From Mxb001 sp964537955 (GTDB taxonomy: Bacteria > Actinomycetota > Actinomycetes > S36-B12), in NCBI GenBank assembly GCA_964537955.1, contig CAZICY010000003.1, forward strand, positions 1-64,000: a DNA stretch of 64,000 bases, in the 5' to 3' direction. The position numbers and the translations under genes were made by a program. Each line of letters begins with the position of its first letter. The first letter of the stretch is position 1. Positions 1-7,454 of the stretch are shown here, in pieces. The notes beneath the pieces are model-generated. The model did not search any database, had not been told where the DNA came from, and saw nothing but the letters and a program-made list of their open reading frames with translations.

Positions 1-2
1 TG

Positions 3-989
3 TGGGGCCGCGGCGCCGTCGACATGAAGGACATGGACGCGATGCTCATCGCGCTCGCGCGCGCCTGGAGCCGCTCGGGGCTGCTGCCTCCGCGCGACCT
101 GGTGTTCTTGTTCATCCCCGACGAGGAAGCGGGTGGCCAGCACGGCTCGCACTGGATCGTGGACCACCGCCCCGACATCCTCGAAGGCGTCAGCGAGGGG
201 GTGAGCGAGGTGGGCGGGTTCTCCCTCACGCTTCCCGACGACCGTCGCCTCTATCTCATCCAGACGGCCGAGAAGGGGATCGCCTGGATGCGCCTGATCG
301 CCGAAGGAAAGGCGGGGCACGGGTCCGCGCTCACCGGCGACAATGCGGTCACGGAGGTGGCCGCGGCGGTCACGCGGATCGGCCAGCATCGATGGCCGGT
401 CCAGCTGTCGCGGACGGCACGCCACATGGTCTCGGCCATCGGCGAGGCCTATGGACTGGAACTCGACCTCGAGGATCCGACGGAGCTCGCGAGACAACTG
501 GGACCGGTGGCGCGCTTCATCGGGGCAGGGACGCGCAACACCGCCAATCCCACGATGCTCGAGGCCGGCTACAAGGCCAACGTGATCCCCGCGGACGCGA
601 CGGCGGTGGTGGACGGGAGGTACGTCCCCGGAGAGGAAGAGGCCTTCCTCGCCGAGATCGACAGGCTTCTCGGGCCTGCGGTGCGACGTGAGTTCATCAA
701 CCACGACGTCGCCCTCGAGGCGGCGTACGACGTCCCGCTCGTCGATGCGATGCGCGCGGCGATCGAGGCCGAGGACCCGGGCTCCGCCGTGGCTCCCTAT
801 CTGCTGTCCGCAGGCACCGATGCCAAGGCGTTCTCCCGGCTCGGCGTGCACGGATACGGGTTCTCGCCCCTGCGACTGCCACCCGACCTGGACTTCACCG
901 CGCTCTTCCATGGAGTGGACGAGCGGGTCCCGATCGACTCGGTGACCTTCGGCGTGCGGGCGCTGGATCGATTCCTGCGGATGGCCTAG
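3..989 (+). CDS. M20 family metallopeptidase, 5'-truncated by window edge
   Basis: The frame is open from base 3 and begins inside the protein with WGRGAVDMKDMDAM, the M20 motif holding the metal-bridging Asp (residue 7 of the visible part). DEEAGG follows at about residue 40, giving the catalytic and metal-binding Glu pair. About 328 residues are visible. The N-terminal segment with the first HxD metal ligand lies upstream of the window. The family hydrolyses peptide or amide bonds with a two-zinc centre (dipeptidases, ArgE/DapE and carboxypeptidase G2 relatives), and the substrate cannot be read from the sequence. The gene ends three bases before the convergent DUF5703 gene. Confidence 0.9.
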   Translation, partial: WGRGAVDMKDMDAMLIALARAWSRSGLLPPRDLVFLFIPDEEAGGQHGSHWIVDHRPDILEGVSEGVSEVGGFSLTLPDDRRLYLIQTAEKGIAWMRLIAEGKAGHGSALTGDNAVTEVAAAVTRIGQHRWPVQLSRTARHMVSAIGEAYGLELDLEDPTELARQLGPVARFIGAGTRNTANPTMLEAGYKANVIPADATAVVDGRYVPGEEEAFLAEIDRLLGPAVRREFINHDVALEAAYDVPLVDAMRAAIEAEDPGSAVAPYLLSAGTDAKAFSRLGVHGYGFSPLRLPPDLDFTALFHGVDERVPIDSVTFGVRALDRFLRMA

Positions 990-992
990 TGC

Positions 993-1193
993 TCAGGCGG
1001 TGCGCTCGACGCGCATGACGCGCCGACGCAGCCAGACGCTCCGGCGTCCGTCGGGGTAGAGCCGCAGCCTGGCGAGCTCCCAGTGGCCGTACTCGGCGTA
1101 CTCCGTGAGGACGTTGCGTGCGACGTCGCGCGTCGTGTCGCGCGGGAGGGCGACCTCGCGGTACTCGTACGCGCTCCTGACGTTCGACGGCAC
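993..1193 (-). CDS. DUF5703 family small protein
   Basis: A 66-residue protein of unknown function. It starts with GTG preceded by a good ribosome binding site (GGGAGG about 7 bases upstream). The sequence is rich in charged and aromatic residues (AYEYREVALPRDT..., YAEYGHWELARLRLYPDG...) and ends in a basic stretch. I recognise it from memory as the actinobacterial DUF5703 family, often found next to an M20 peptidase as here. It lies 15 bases downstream of the aldo/keto-reductase-like gene on the same strand, so the two are probably cotranscribed. No catalytic motif is visible. Confidence 0.75.
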   Translation of the reverse strand: MPSNVRSAYEYREVALPRDTTRDVARNVLTEYAEYGHWELARLRLYPDGRRSVWLRRRVMRVERTA

Positions 1194-1208
1194 CTGTCGC
1201 CTCCCGGC

Positions 1209-2165
1209 TCAGTCCAGCCCTGATGTCGTGCACCCATCATGGCCGACTCCCTCGGCCTGGGCGGCGACTTCGTCCAGTGCCTGACGGATTTCGGACGGAA
1301 TCGCGACCTGGGCGCCGGCCAGAGCGGCACGCCACTGGTGGACCGTGCGGGCCCCGACGAGGGCGGACGCGATGCCGGGGCTATCGCGGACCCACGCGAT
1401 GGCCAGTGCCGCGGGCGGCTGGTCGAGTCCCTCGGCCGCCGCGCACAGCCCGTCCACGACGGGCCTGGACCAGGCAGATCGGTAGTGGAGCAGGCGCTCC
1501 GCATGCCTCTCGCCGGCGCCACGGGAATCCGGGGGAGTGCCATGTCGGTACTTCCCGGTGAGCACGCCCCCCGCCAGCGGCCACGCGGCCAGGACGCCCG
1601 CGCCGATCGCCTGGGCTGCGTCGCAGGCCTGCAGCGCCGCGTGGCGGTCGAGTAGCGAGTAGGGGGTCGTCACGGCAGCGAGCGGGGCGCGGTCCGGATG
1701 CATGGCGAGGCCCGCACCCACGAGCGCGGCCTGCCATGCGGCATCGGGGCACAGCCCGACGTAGCGCGTGCGCCCCGTGGAGACCGCGACGGCCAGCGCA
1801 CTCACCAGCTCGGGCCAGGGAACGGCGGGATCCCACCCCTCGACGGTCCACAGGTCCGCCTGCGCGATGCCGAGTCGTGCGAGGGCATCATCGAGTGCCG
1901 CGAGATGGCCGCGGGGGGACGCCTCGGCGGGTGTGCGCACGCACACGAAGGTCTCGCGGCGCAGGCCGGAATCGGCGAGCACCTCCGCCGCGAACGGCCC
2001 ATGCGTGGAGTCGGGCGCGAGATCGAGGAGGTTGCCGCCTGCGTCGATGAGTTCGGCCAGCTGCTCGCGTGCCTCGGATCGGTCCGTGCCTCGACCCCAG
2101 GTGGACGTGCCGAGGCCGATCGTGCCCACCAGGGCGCCGGATGCCCCCAGCCTGCGTCGCTCCAC
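1209..2165 (-). CDS. aldo/keto reductase-like protein with degenerate catalytic tetrad
   Basis: A 318-residue protein with the AKR fold signature: N-terminal RRLGASGALVGTIGLGTSTW, GGVLTGKYRHG near residue 205, and a C-terminal nucleotide-binding region (ALVGARTVHQW). The tetrad is Asp-Tyr-Lys-His in active members. Here only Asp48 (NLLDLAPDS) is kept. The Tyr position is Ser53, the Lys position is Arg77 (FVCVRTP) and the His position is Glu109 (DLWTVEGWD). Cofactor binding may persist, but normal carbonyl reduction looks unlikely. The GTG start is chosen because a TAGGTT box lies exactly 6 bases upstream. A divergent F420-type oxidoreductase gene starts about 97 bases away. Confidence 0.85.
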   Translation of the reverse strand: MERRRLGASGALVGTIGLGTSTWGRGTDRSEAREQLAELIDAGGNLLDLAPDSTHGPFAAEVLADSGLRRETFVCVRTPAEASPRGHLAALDDALARLGIAQADLWTVEGWDPAVPWPELVSALAVAVSTGRTRYVGLCPDAAWQAALVGAGLAMHPDRAPLAAVTTPYSLLDRHAALQACDAAQAIGAGVLAAWPLAGGVLTGKYRHGTPPDSRGAGERHAERLLHYRSAWSRPVVDGLCAAAEGLDQPPAALAIAWVRDSPGIASALVGARTVHQWRAALAGAQVAIPSEIRQALDEVAAQAEGVGHDGCTTSGLD

Positions 2166-2171
2166 GTGGGC

Positions 2172-2177
2172 AACCTA
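2172..2177 (-). promoter_or_regulatory. -10 box TAGGTT, leaderless start of AKR-like gene
   Basis: The minus strand reads TAGGTT, then 6 bases, then the GTG start at 2165. This is the spacing expected when the transcript begins at the start codon. Confidence 0.6.
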
Positions 2178-2195
2178 GTCACGACCGGGGGCGGA

Positions 2196-2201
2196 TAGGC
2201 T
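2196..2201 (+). promoter_or_regulatory. candidate -10 box TAGGCT for the LLM oxidoreductase gene
   Basis: TAGGCT lies 60 bases before the ATG at 2262. A start site about 7 bases downstream would leave a leader of roughly 50 bases that includes a GGGAGG ribosome binding site. Confidence 0.4.
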
Positions 2202-2261
2202 CGCCCGACACGCGCAAGGCCACGGGTCAGCCGAGGGCGCGCATCACCATCGGGAGGGCGC

Positions 2262-3314
2262 ATGCGACTCGGTCTCAACCTCGGCTACTGGGGAGCTGGC
2301 AACGATGCCGACAACCTTGCGCTCGCGCGTGAGGCCGACCAGGTCGGCTACGCGGTCGCCTGGGCTGCGGAGGCCTACGGTTCCGACGCCGCGACGGTGC
2401 TGGCCTGGGTGGCAGCGCAGACGCAGCGCATCGACGTCGGCTCGGCGATCTTCCAGATCCCTGGCCGCACCCCGGCCAACACCGCGATGACGGCAGCCAC
2501 GCTGGACACCCTCTCGGGAGGGCGCTTCCGCCTGGGCCTGGGCGTCTCCGGACCCCAGGTGTCCGAGGGCTGGCACGGTGTGCGCTTCGACAAGCCGCTC
2601 GCGCGCACCCGCGAGTACGTCGCCATCGTGCGCAAGGCGCTCGCCCGGGAGCGCCTCACCTTCGACGGGGAGTTCTTCACCCTGCCCCTACCCGACGGCC
2701 CCGGCAAGGCGCTCACGCTCACGGTGCATCCGGTCCGCGAGCGCATCCCGATCTATCTCGCCGCCGTGGGCCCGCGCAATCTGGAGCTCGCCGGCGAGAT
2801 CGCCGACGGCTGGCTCGCGATCTTCTTCGATCCTGACTACGCCGGCGAGCTCCTCGGCCACATCCGAGCCGGTCGGGAGCGGGCGGGCCTCACCCTGGAC
2901 GGCTTCGACATCGTGCCCACCGTGCCGGTCATCATCGGCGACGACATCGAGGCGTGCGCCGAGCCCGTGCGGGCCTACTGCGCGCTGTACATCGGCGGCA
3001 TGGGCTCACGCGAGAAGAACTTCTACAACGCCCTCGCCGTGCGCATGGGCTACGGCGATGCGGCCGCCGAGGTCCAGGACCTCTACCTGGCACGGGACTA
3101 TGCCGGCGCGGCAGCCGCCGTGCCTCTTGAGTTCATCCAGCGCACCTCCCTCATCGGGCCCCCGGACGCCATCGCGGAGCGACTGAAGGACTACGCCGCG
3201 GCGGGCGTGACCACGCTCACGATCGCGACGTACCACGGCACCTTGGACGAGCGCATTCAGACCGTGCGCATGATGCCCGAGCTGCTCGCGCAGGCAGGGC
3301 TCGCGGAGGGCTAG
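2262..3314 (+). CDS. LLM class F420-dependent oxidoreductase (Rv3520c-like)
   Basis: A 350-residue luciferase-like flavin/F420 oxidoreductase. The family pattern is clear: MRLGLNLGYWG at the N-terminus, EAYGSDAATVLAWVAAQTQ around residue 40, LDTLSGGRFRLGLGVSGPQV near residue 85 and PIYLAAVGPRNLELAGEIAD near residue 165. These match the actinobacterial Rv3520c-type subfamily, which is thought to use the deazaflavin cofactor F420 for hydride transfer. The substrate is unknown. ATG is preceded by GGGAGG at about -10. The gene is divergent from the AKR-like gene and ends 37 bases before uppP. Confidence 0.85.
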   Translation: MRLGLNLGYWGAGNDADNLALAREADQVGYAVAWAAEAYGSDAATVLAWVAAQTQRIDVGSAIFQIPGRTPANTAMTAATLDTLSGGRFRLGLGVSGPQVSEGWHGVRFDKPLARTREYVAIVRKALARERLTFDGEFFTLPLPDGPGKALTLTVHPVRERIPIYLAAVGPRNLELAGEIADGWLAIFFDPDYAGELLGHIRAGRERAGLTLDGFDIVPTVPVIIGDDIEACAEPVRAYCALYIGGMGSREKNFYNALAVRMGYGDAAAEVQDLYLARDYAGAAAAVPLEFIQRTSLIGPPDAIAERLKDYAAAGVTTLTIATYHGTLDERIQTVRMMPELLAQAGLAEG

Positions 3315-3351
3315 GCAGTATGCGAGCCGAGTCGTCCCCGCGGCGGGCGAC

Positions 3352-4173
3352 ATGACGTGGTTCGAGGCGATCGTCCTCGGCGTGATCCAGGGGGTCACGG
3401 AGTTCCTGCCCATCTCCTCCAGCGCCCACATCCTGGTGCTGTCGCGGATCTTCGGATGGGGAGACCCCGGCGCCGCCTTCACCGCGGTCACTCAGATCGG
3501 CACCGAGGCGGCGGTGCTCATCTACTTCCGCCACGACATCGCGCGCATCCTGGTGGCCTGGGGACGCAGCCTGGTGCGGGCGGAGGCGCGCGGCACCCCC
3601 GATGCGCGCCTGGGGTGGTACGTCATCCTCGGGACCATCCCCATCGTCGTCCTGGGACTGGCCTTCACCGAGCAGATCGAGACCGTGGCCCGCAACCTCT
3701 GGATCACCGCGACCATGCTGGCCGTCTTCGGCGTCCTGCTGGGCGTGGCCGACCGCTTCGGGCGCAAGGATCGCGAGATCACCGGGATGCGCACCCGGGA
3801 TGCCATCGGCCTCGGGATGGCTCAGGCGCTCGCCCTTATCCCCGGCGTCTCGCGCTCCGGGGCCACGATCACCATGGGGCTGGCGCTCGGATACACGCGC
3901 GAGGCGGCTACGCGCTACGCCTTCCTCCTGGCCATCCCCGCCGTGCTGGGATCGGGCTTCTACGAGGCGACGCGCATCGGGGACGATCCGCAGGTGGCGT
4001 GGGGCCAGACCATCGTCGCGACCGTCATCGCCTTCGCCGTCGGCTACGCCGTGATCGCGTGGCTGCTGCGCTACCTGCGCACCGGCTCCTACCTGCCCTT
4101 CGTTGCCTATCGGCTCGCCCTGGCGGCGCTCATCTTCGGCCTCCTCGTCACCGGCACCATCACGGCGACGTAG
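3352..4173 (+). CDS. uppP: undecaprenyl-diphosphatase UppP/BacA
   Basis: A 273-residue integral membrane enzyme that dephosphorylates undecaprenyl diphosphate to recycle the lipid carrier for peptidoglycan synthesis. Both family motifs are present: EFLPISSSAH at residues 17-26 and PGVSRSGATI near residue 162, which form the active site at the outer face of the membrane. About eight hydrophobic segments are visible. The length is normal. Overproduction in other bacteria gives bacitracin resistance. No strong ribosome binding site is seen before this ATG. The gene ends three bases before the convergent corA stop codon. Confidence 0.95.
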   Translation: MTWFEAIVLGVIQGVTEFLPISSSAHILVLSRIFGWGDPGAAFTAVTQIGTEAAVLIYFRHDIARILVAWGRSLVRAEARGTPDARLGWYVILGTIPIVVLGLAFTEQIETVARNLWITATMLAVFGVLLGVADRFGRKDREITGMRTRDAIGLGMAQALALIPGVSRSGATITMGLALGYTREAATRYAFLLAIPAVLGSGFYEATRIGDDPQVAWGQTIVATVIAFAVGYAVIAWLLRYLRTGSYLPFVAYRLALAALIFGLLVTGTITAT

Positions 4174-4176
4174 GCG

Positions 4177-5175
4177 TCAGAGCCAACCGGACTTCTTGAA
4201 GCCCCGGTAGAGCAGGAGGCAGATCCCGGCCATGACAGCCAGCACGGCGGGGTAGCCGAAGGACCAGTGCAGCTCGGGCATGTCGTCGAAGTTCATGCCG
4301 TAGATCCCGGCGATCGCCGTCGGCACGGCGATGATCGCCGCCCAGGCGGAGATCTTGCGCATGTCCTTGTTCTGCAGTAGGTCCTGGCGCGCCGTGCTCG
4401 CCATGAGCATCGTCATGAGCGTCGAATCGAAGCCGTCCACCATGTCGCAGGCGCGCAGGATGTTGTCGCCGACATCGCGGAGATAGGGATGGAGGGCATG
4501 GGGAACGAGGGGAGAGGACTCCCGGGCGAGCCGCTGGGCCTCGGGCAGGAGCGGCTGGACGGCCCGGCGCATCTCGATGTTCTCCCGGTTGAGCCGGTAG
4601 ATGCGGTTGGCGGCCTGGGAGGGCTGGTCGGAGAACACCTGCTGCTCGATCTCCTCGATGTCCGACTGGATGGCGTCGCCCACCTCGAGGTACTGCCGCG
4701 CCACGACGTCCCCGATCGCCCAGAACACCGAGAGGGGACCGGTGGCCGCGAGCTCAGGGTGCGTGGCCAGTCGCGCGGCGACGACGTCCGTGTCCTCTGC
4801 GCGGCCCATCCGCATCGTGACGGCGTAGCCAGGGCCGATGAAGCACGCCACCTGGCCGGTCTCGACATCGGAGGTGTCATCCACCCATTCGAGCGCTTTG
4901 AGCAGTACGAACAGCCGCTGGTCCCCGACCTCGATCTTCGCGCGCTGCTGCCGCGAAGTCGCATCCTCGAGGAGCAAGGGCTCCAGATGGAAGGCGTCCG
5001 CGACGAGATCGACCTCGCCGCGCGTCGGTTCGGAGAGCGCGACCCAGATGAAGTCGGACGGAGCCTTCGTGGCATCGCGGGCCTGGTCCAGGTCGGCTCG
5101 CGTGACCGAAGCCCCCGCGTCGAGCGGGCGGGGTTCGAGCCGTCCGTCCCGGTAGATCCCCATGATCCGGATCAT
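4177..5175 (-). CDS. corA: CorA family magnesium/divalent cation transporter
   Basis: A 332-residue CorA channel. The soluble N-terminal domain is followed by a long helical region and two C-terminal membrane helices. The YGMNF motif (GMN at about residues 293-295) marks the pore entrance and the tail ends in basic residues (RGFKKSGWL). The pentameric channel imports Mg2+ and other divalent ions. The frame stays open upstream, but I place the start at the ATG at 5175 because GGGAGG sits just before it and homology begins there (MIRIMGIYRDG). It is divergent from the histidine phosphatase gene with 54 bases between the starts. Confidence 0.93.
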   Translation of the reverse strand: MIRIMGIYRDGRLEPRPLDAGASVTRADLDQARDATKAPSDFIWVALSEPTRGEVDLVADAFHLEPLLLEDATSRQQRAKIEVGDQRLFVLLKALEWVDDTSDVETGQVACFIGPGYAVTMRMGRAEDTDVVAARLATHPELAATGPLSVFWAIGDVVARQYLEVGDAIQSDIEEIEQQVFSDQPSQAANRIYRLNRENIEMRRAVQPLLPEAQRLARESSPLVPHALHPYLRDVGDNILRACDMVDGFDSTLMTMLMASTARQDLLQNKDMRKISAWAAIIAVPTAIAGIYGMNFDDMPELHWSFGYPAVLAVMAGICLLLYRGFKKSGWL

Positions 5176-5217
5176 GTGTCGCCTCCCGTGACATCGGCCT
5201 GCGGCCCCGTCGTCCGA

Positions 5218-5223
5218 TACCGT
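5218..5223 (+). promoter_or_regulatory. -10 box TACCGT, leaderless start of phosphatase gene
   Basis: TACCGT is followed by exactly 6 bases and then the ATG at 5230. There is no ribosome binding site in between. Confidence 0.55.
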
Positions 5224-5229
5224 CGCGCC

Positions 5230-5910
5230 ATGGCGCTGGTGATTCTCGTCCGACATGGTCGCACGCAGGCCAATCGCGACGGGATTCTCGCCGGATGGAC
5301 ACCCGGCGTACACCTGGACGACCAGGGGGTCGCCCAGGTGTCCACGACCGCCGAGAGGTTGCGCCCCCTTCGCCTGGGTGCCATCGTGACTAGCCCGCTG
5401 GAGCGGACCGTCCAGACGGCCGAGGCAATCGCGCTCGGCCAGCGACGCGCTCCGAGCATCGAGCTCGACGACCGACTCGGGGAGTGCCGCTACGGCGAGT
5501 GGACCAACAAGCCGCTGGCGGAGCTCTCGCGCACGCCCCTGTGGCGCACCGTGCAGGAGCGTCCCAGCGCAGTCACCTTCCCGGAGGGAGAGTCCCTGCC
5601 CGAGATGCAAGCGCGCGCCCTCGCGGCAGTCCATGACTGGAACGCCCGACTGGGCGAGCGGGCGACGTACGCCATCGTCTCCCACGGGGACGTCATCAAG
5701 GCGATCCTCGCCGACGCGCTCGGCACCCACCTGGACCAGTTCCAGCGCATCGTGGTCGACCCCGCCTCCGTGTCGGTCGTGCGCTACGGCAAGACCGGGG
5801 TCCAGGTGCTCCATGTCAACGACCGCGGATCCGACCTGTCCGGGCTCGCGCGAGCGCGCCCGCGCAGGCGCGTGGAGGGGGATGTCGGCGGCGGCTCGGG
5901 AGAGCGTTAG
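5230..5910 (+). CDS. histidine phosphatase family protein (MSMEG_4193/TIGR03848-like)
   Basis: A 226-residue phosphoglycerate-mutase-fold protein. ILVRHGRTQANRDG gives the phospho-accepting His, LGECRYGEW the catalytic Glu and SHGDVIK the second His. The last ~35 residues are basic and probably flexible (RARPRRRVEG). The upstream frame is open for another ~240 codons, but this ATG matches the family start and has a TACCGT box 6 bases before it. It opens a block with DUF3090, a kinase-like protein and mshC that is conserved in actinobacteria. I recognise the family as TIGR03848 from memory. The physiological substrate is unknown. Confidence 0.85.
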   Translation: MALVILVRHGRTQANRDGILAGWTPGVHLDDQGVAQVSTTAERLRPLRLGAIVTSPLERTVQTAEAIALGQRRAPSIELDDRLGECRYGEWTNKPLAELSRTPLWRTVQERPSAVTFPEGESLPEMQARALAAVHDWNARLGERATYAIVSHGDVIKAILADALGTHLDQFQRIVVDPASVSVVRYGKTGVQVLHVNDRGSDLSGLARARPRRRVEGDVGGGSGER

Positions 5911-5924
5911 CCGTCCGGCCCGGA

Positions 5925-5930
5925 TACGGT
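5925..5930 (+). promoter_or_regulatory. -10 box TACGGT, leaderless start of DUF3090 gene
   Basis: TACGGT is followed by exactly 6 bases and then the GTG at 5937. It lies in the 26-base gap after the phosphatase gene. Confidence 0.55.
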
Positions 5931-5936
5931 GATCGC

Positions 5937-6476
5937 GTGTCGCGACGCATCCATGCCTATGCCGACCCGCGCAGGTTCGTGGCGGGCACCGTGGGGCTTC
6001 CGGGCGAGCGCGCCTTCTACCTGCAGGCAAGCGACGGGCGCTCGCTGACCTCCGTTGCGCTCGAGAAGGCGCAGGTGTCGATGCTCGCTGACCGTATCGG
6101 CCGCCTGCTCGCGCAGGCGGGCATCCCCGAGGAGGCGGGCGCGGACGACAACGACCCGCTGTCGCTCCCCCTCGAGGAGGAGTTCCGGGTCGGGACCTTG
6201 GGCATCGCCTGGCTCCCCGACGAGGGGGCAGGGGATCGGCTCCTCATCGAAGCGCATGCGCTGGGCGACGAGGAGGCCGCCGAGCCCGGGGACGACGACG
6301 AGGACGCGGCCGACACACTGCGCGTCACCCTCGCACCCGACGCCGCAGCGGCCTTCGCCCGCCGCGCCCGCGCGCTGGTGGCGGCGGGGCGACCGCCATG
6401 CCCCTTCTGCCTGCAGCCGCTCGACCCGCAGGGGCACGTGTGCCCCCGGGCCAACGGCTACCGGCGCCGCGCATGA
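5937..6476 (+). CDS. DUF3090 family protein (TIGR03847-like)
   Basis: A 179-residue protein of unknown function with a GTG start. The N-terminus (RRIHAYADPRRFVAGTVG) and the FYLQASDGRSLTSVALEKAQ stretch are typical of the actinobacterial DUF3090 family. An acidic linker near residues 105-125 precedes a C-terminal zinc-ribbon-like segment (CPFCLQPLDPQGHVCP, ending NGYRRR), which suggests metal binding. Its TGA overlaps the ATG of the next gene (ATGA), so translation is coupled to the kinase-like protein. The conserved order with a phosphatase, a kinase-like protein and mshC suggests joint function. Confidence 0.85.
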   Translation: MSRRIHAYADPRRFVAGTVGLPGERAFYLQASDGRSLTSVALEKAQVSMLADRIGRLLAQAGIPEEAGADDNDPLSLPLEEEFRVGTLGIAWLPDEGAGDRLLIEAHALGDEEAAEPGDDDEDAADTLRVTLAPDAAAAFARRARALVAAGRPPCPFCLQPLDPQGHVCPRANGYRRRA

Positions 6477-7422
6477 GCGCAGCGCGCGAGGACGTCGAGA
6501 GCCTCCTGTCGAGCGCTGATCTCCACGTCGAAGGCCGGCTGTGGGACTCGTCGAACTCGGCCATGCGCGTGGAGTGCGGGGCCGAGGGTGACCGCCTTCG
6601 CGCGGTCTACAAGCCCCGCAGGGGCGAGCGCCCACTGTGGGACTTCCCCACGGGCACGCTGGGACGGCGCGAGGTGGCCACCTACGTCATCGACAGAGCT
6701 CTGGGCTGGGAGCTCGTCCCCGTGACCGTCTGGCGCGACGATGCCCCGCTGGGACCGGGCAGCCTCCAGGCCTGGGTCGAGGCCGATCCCGAGCAGCCTC
6801 CGGTCGATGTCCTCGATGCCGGCGTGCTTCCCGACGGCTGGCACGTCGTCGCCGAGGGGGAGGGCGCGCGGGGCGACCATGTCTGCCTCGTCCACGAGGA
6901 GTCCGAGGCCCTGCGCCGGCTCGCCCTGCTCGACGCCGTGGTCAACAACGCCGACCGGAAAGGTGGGCACGTGCTGCGTGCGGGACCGGGAAGGCTGGCG
7001 GGCATCGACCACGGCCTCACCTTCCACACCGAGCCCAAGCTGCGCACGGTGCTGTGGGGCTGGGCCGGCANNNNNNNNNNNNNNNNNNNNNNNNNNNNNN
7101 NNNNNNNNNNNNNNNNNNNNNNNNNNNNNNNNNNNNNNNNNNNNNNNNNNNNNNNNNNNNNNNNNNNNNNCTCACCTTCCACACCGAGCCCAAGCTGCGC
7201 ACGGTGCTGTGGGGCTGGGCCGGCACGCCCATCGACGAGCAGGCTCTCGTCGACCTGGGCGCGCTGTCGGACACGTGGATGGGCGTGCGCGAGCAACTCG
7301 AGCCGCTGCTCACAGTGTCGGAGATCGAGGCCACCCGTCGTCGCCTCGATGCGCTCGTGCGCAGCGGGGCGTATCCCGACGCCGATGGCGCCTGGCCGGC
7401 CCTGCCGTGGCCTGCGATGTGA
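6473..7422 (+). CDS. SCO1664-family PI3/4-kinase-like protein, interrupted by scaffold gap
   Basis: The gene is split by 100 Ns at 7071-7170. A 55-base sequence just before the gap is repeated just after it. Collapsing the gap and one copy removes 155 bases, restores a single frame and gives a 264-residue protein, which is about the family size. Kinase-like landmarks are visible: VYKPRRGE (Lys47), RREVATYVID (Glu67), LLDAVVNNADRKGGH (Asp154, Asn159, Asp161-Arg162) and GIDHG (Asp179), resembling a PI3/4-kinase nucleotide pocket and catalytic loop. Its ATG overlaps the DUF3090 stop. I recall this as the SCO1664/TIGR03843 family. The substrate is unknown and the kinase activity is inferred. The intact gene should be read as 6473-7070 joined to 7226-7422. 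Confidence 0.8.
7016..7225. repeat. 55-bp identical sequence on both sides of the N gap
   Basis: Bases 7016-7070 and 7171-7225 are identical (55 of 55). They encode the same peptide (LTFHTEPKLRTVLWGWAG) in two frames. This is a contig-end overlap left by the assembler and not a genomic repeat. Confidence 0.95.
7071..7170. other. assembly gap, 100 N
   Basis: Exactly 100 ambiguous bases, a conventional placeholder length. The flanking 55-base overlap shows that the true gap size is most likely negative (overlapping contigs). Confidence 0.98.
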
Positions 7423-7442
7423 CGTCAGCAACGCACACCTTC

Positions 7443-7448
7443 TAGGCT
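7443..7448 (+). promoter_or_regulatory. -10 box TAGGCT, leaderless start of mshC
   Basis: TAGGCT is followed by exactly 6 bases and then the ATG at 7455. There is no ribosome binding site. A GTGACG 18 bases upstream of the hexamer could serve as a weak -35. Confidence 0.6.
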
Positions 7449-7454
7449 CCCGAC

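Noticed and set aside
4489..5910. A 473-codon open frame running antisense to corA and into the phosphatase gene
   Set aside because: The first part has no family features and mirrors the GC-rich third codon positions of corA. Only the part from 5230 is a real gene.
7016..7225. A tandem duplication or frameshift that inactivates the kinase-like gene
   Set aside because: The two copies are exactly identical, flank a 100-N placeholder and collapse to one intact frame. This is an assembly artefact.
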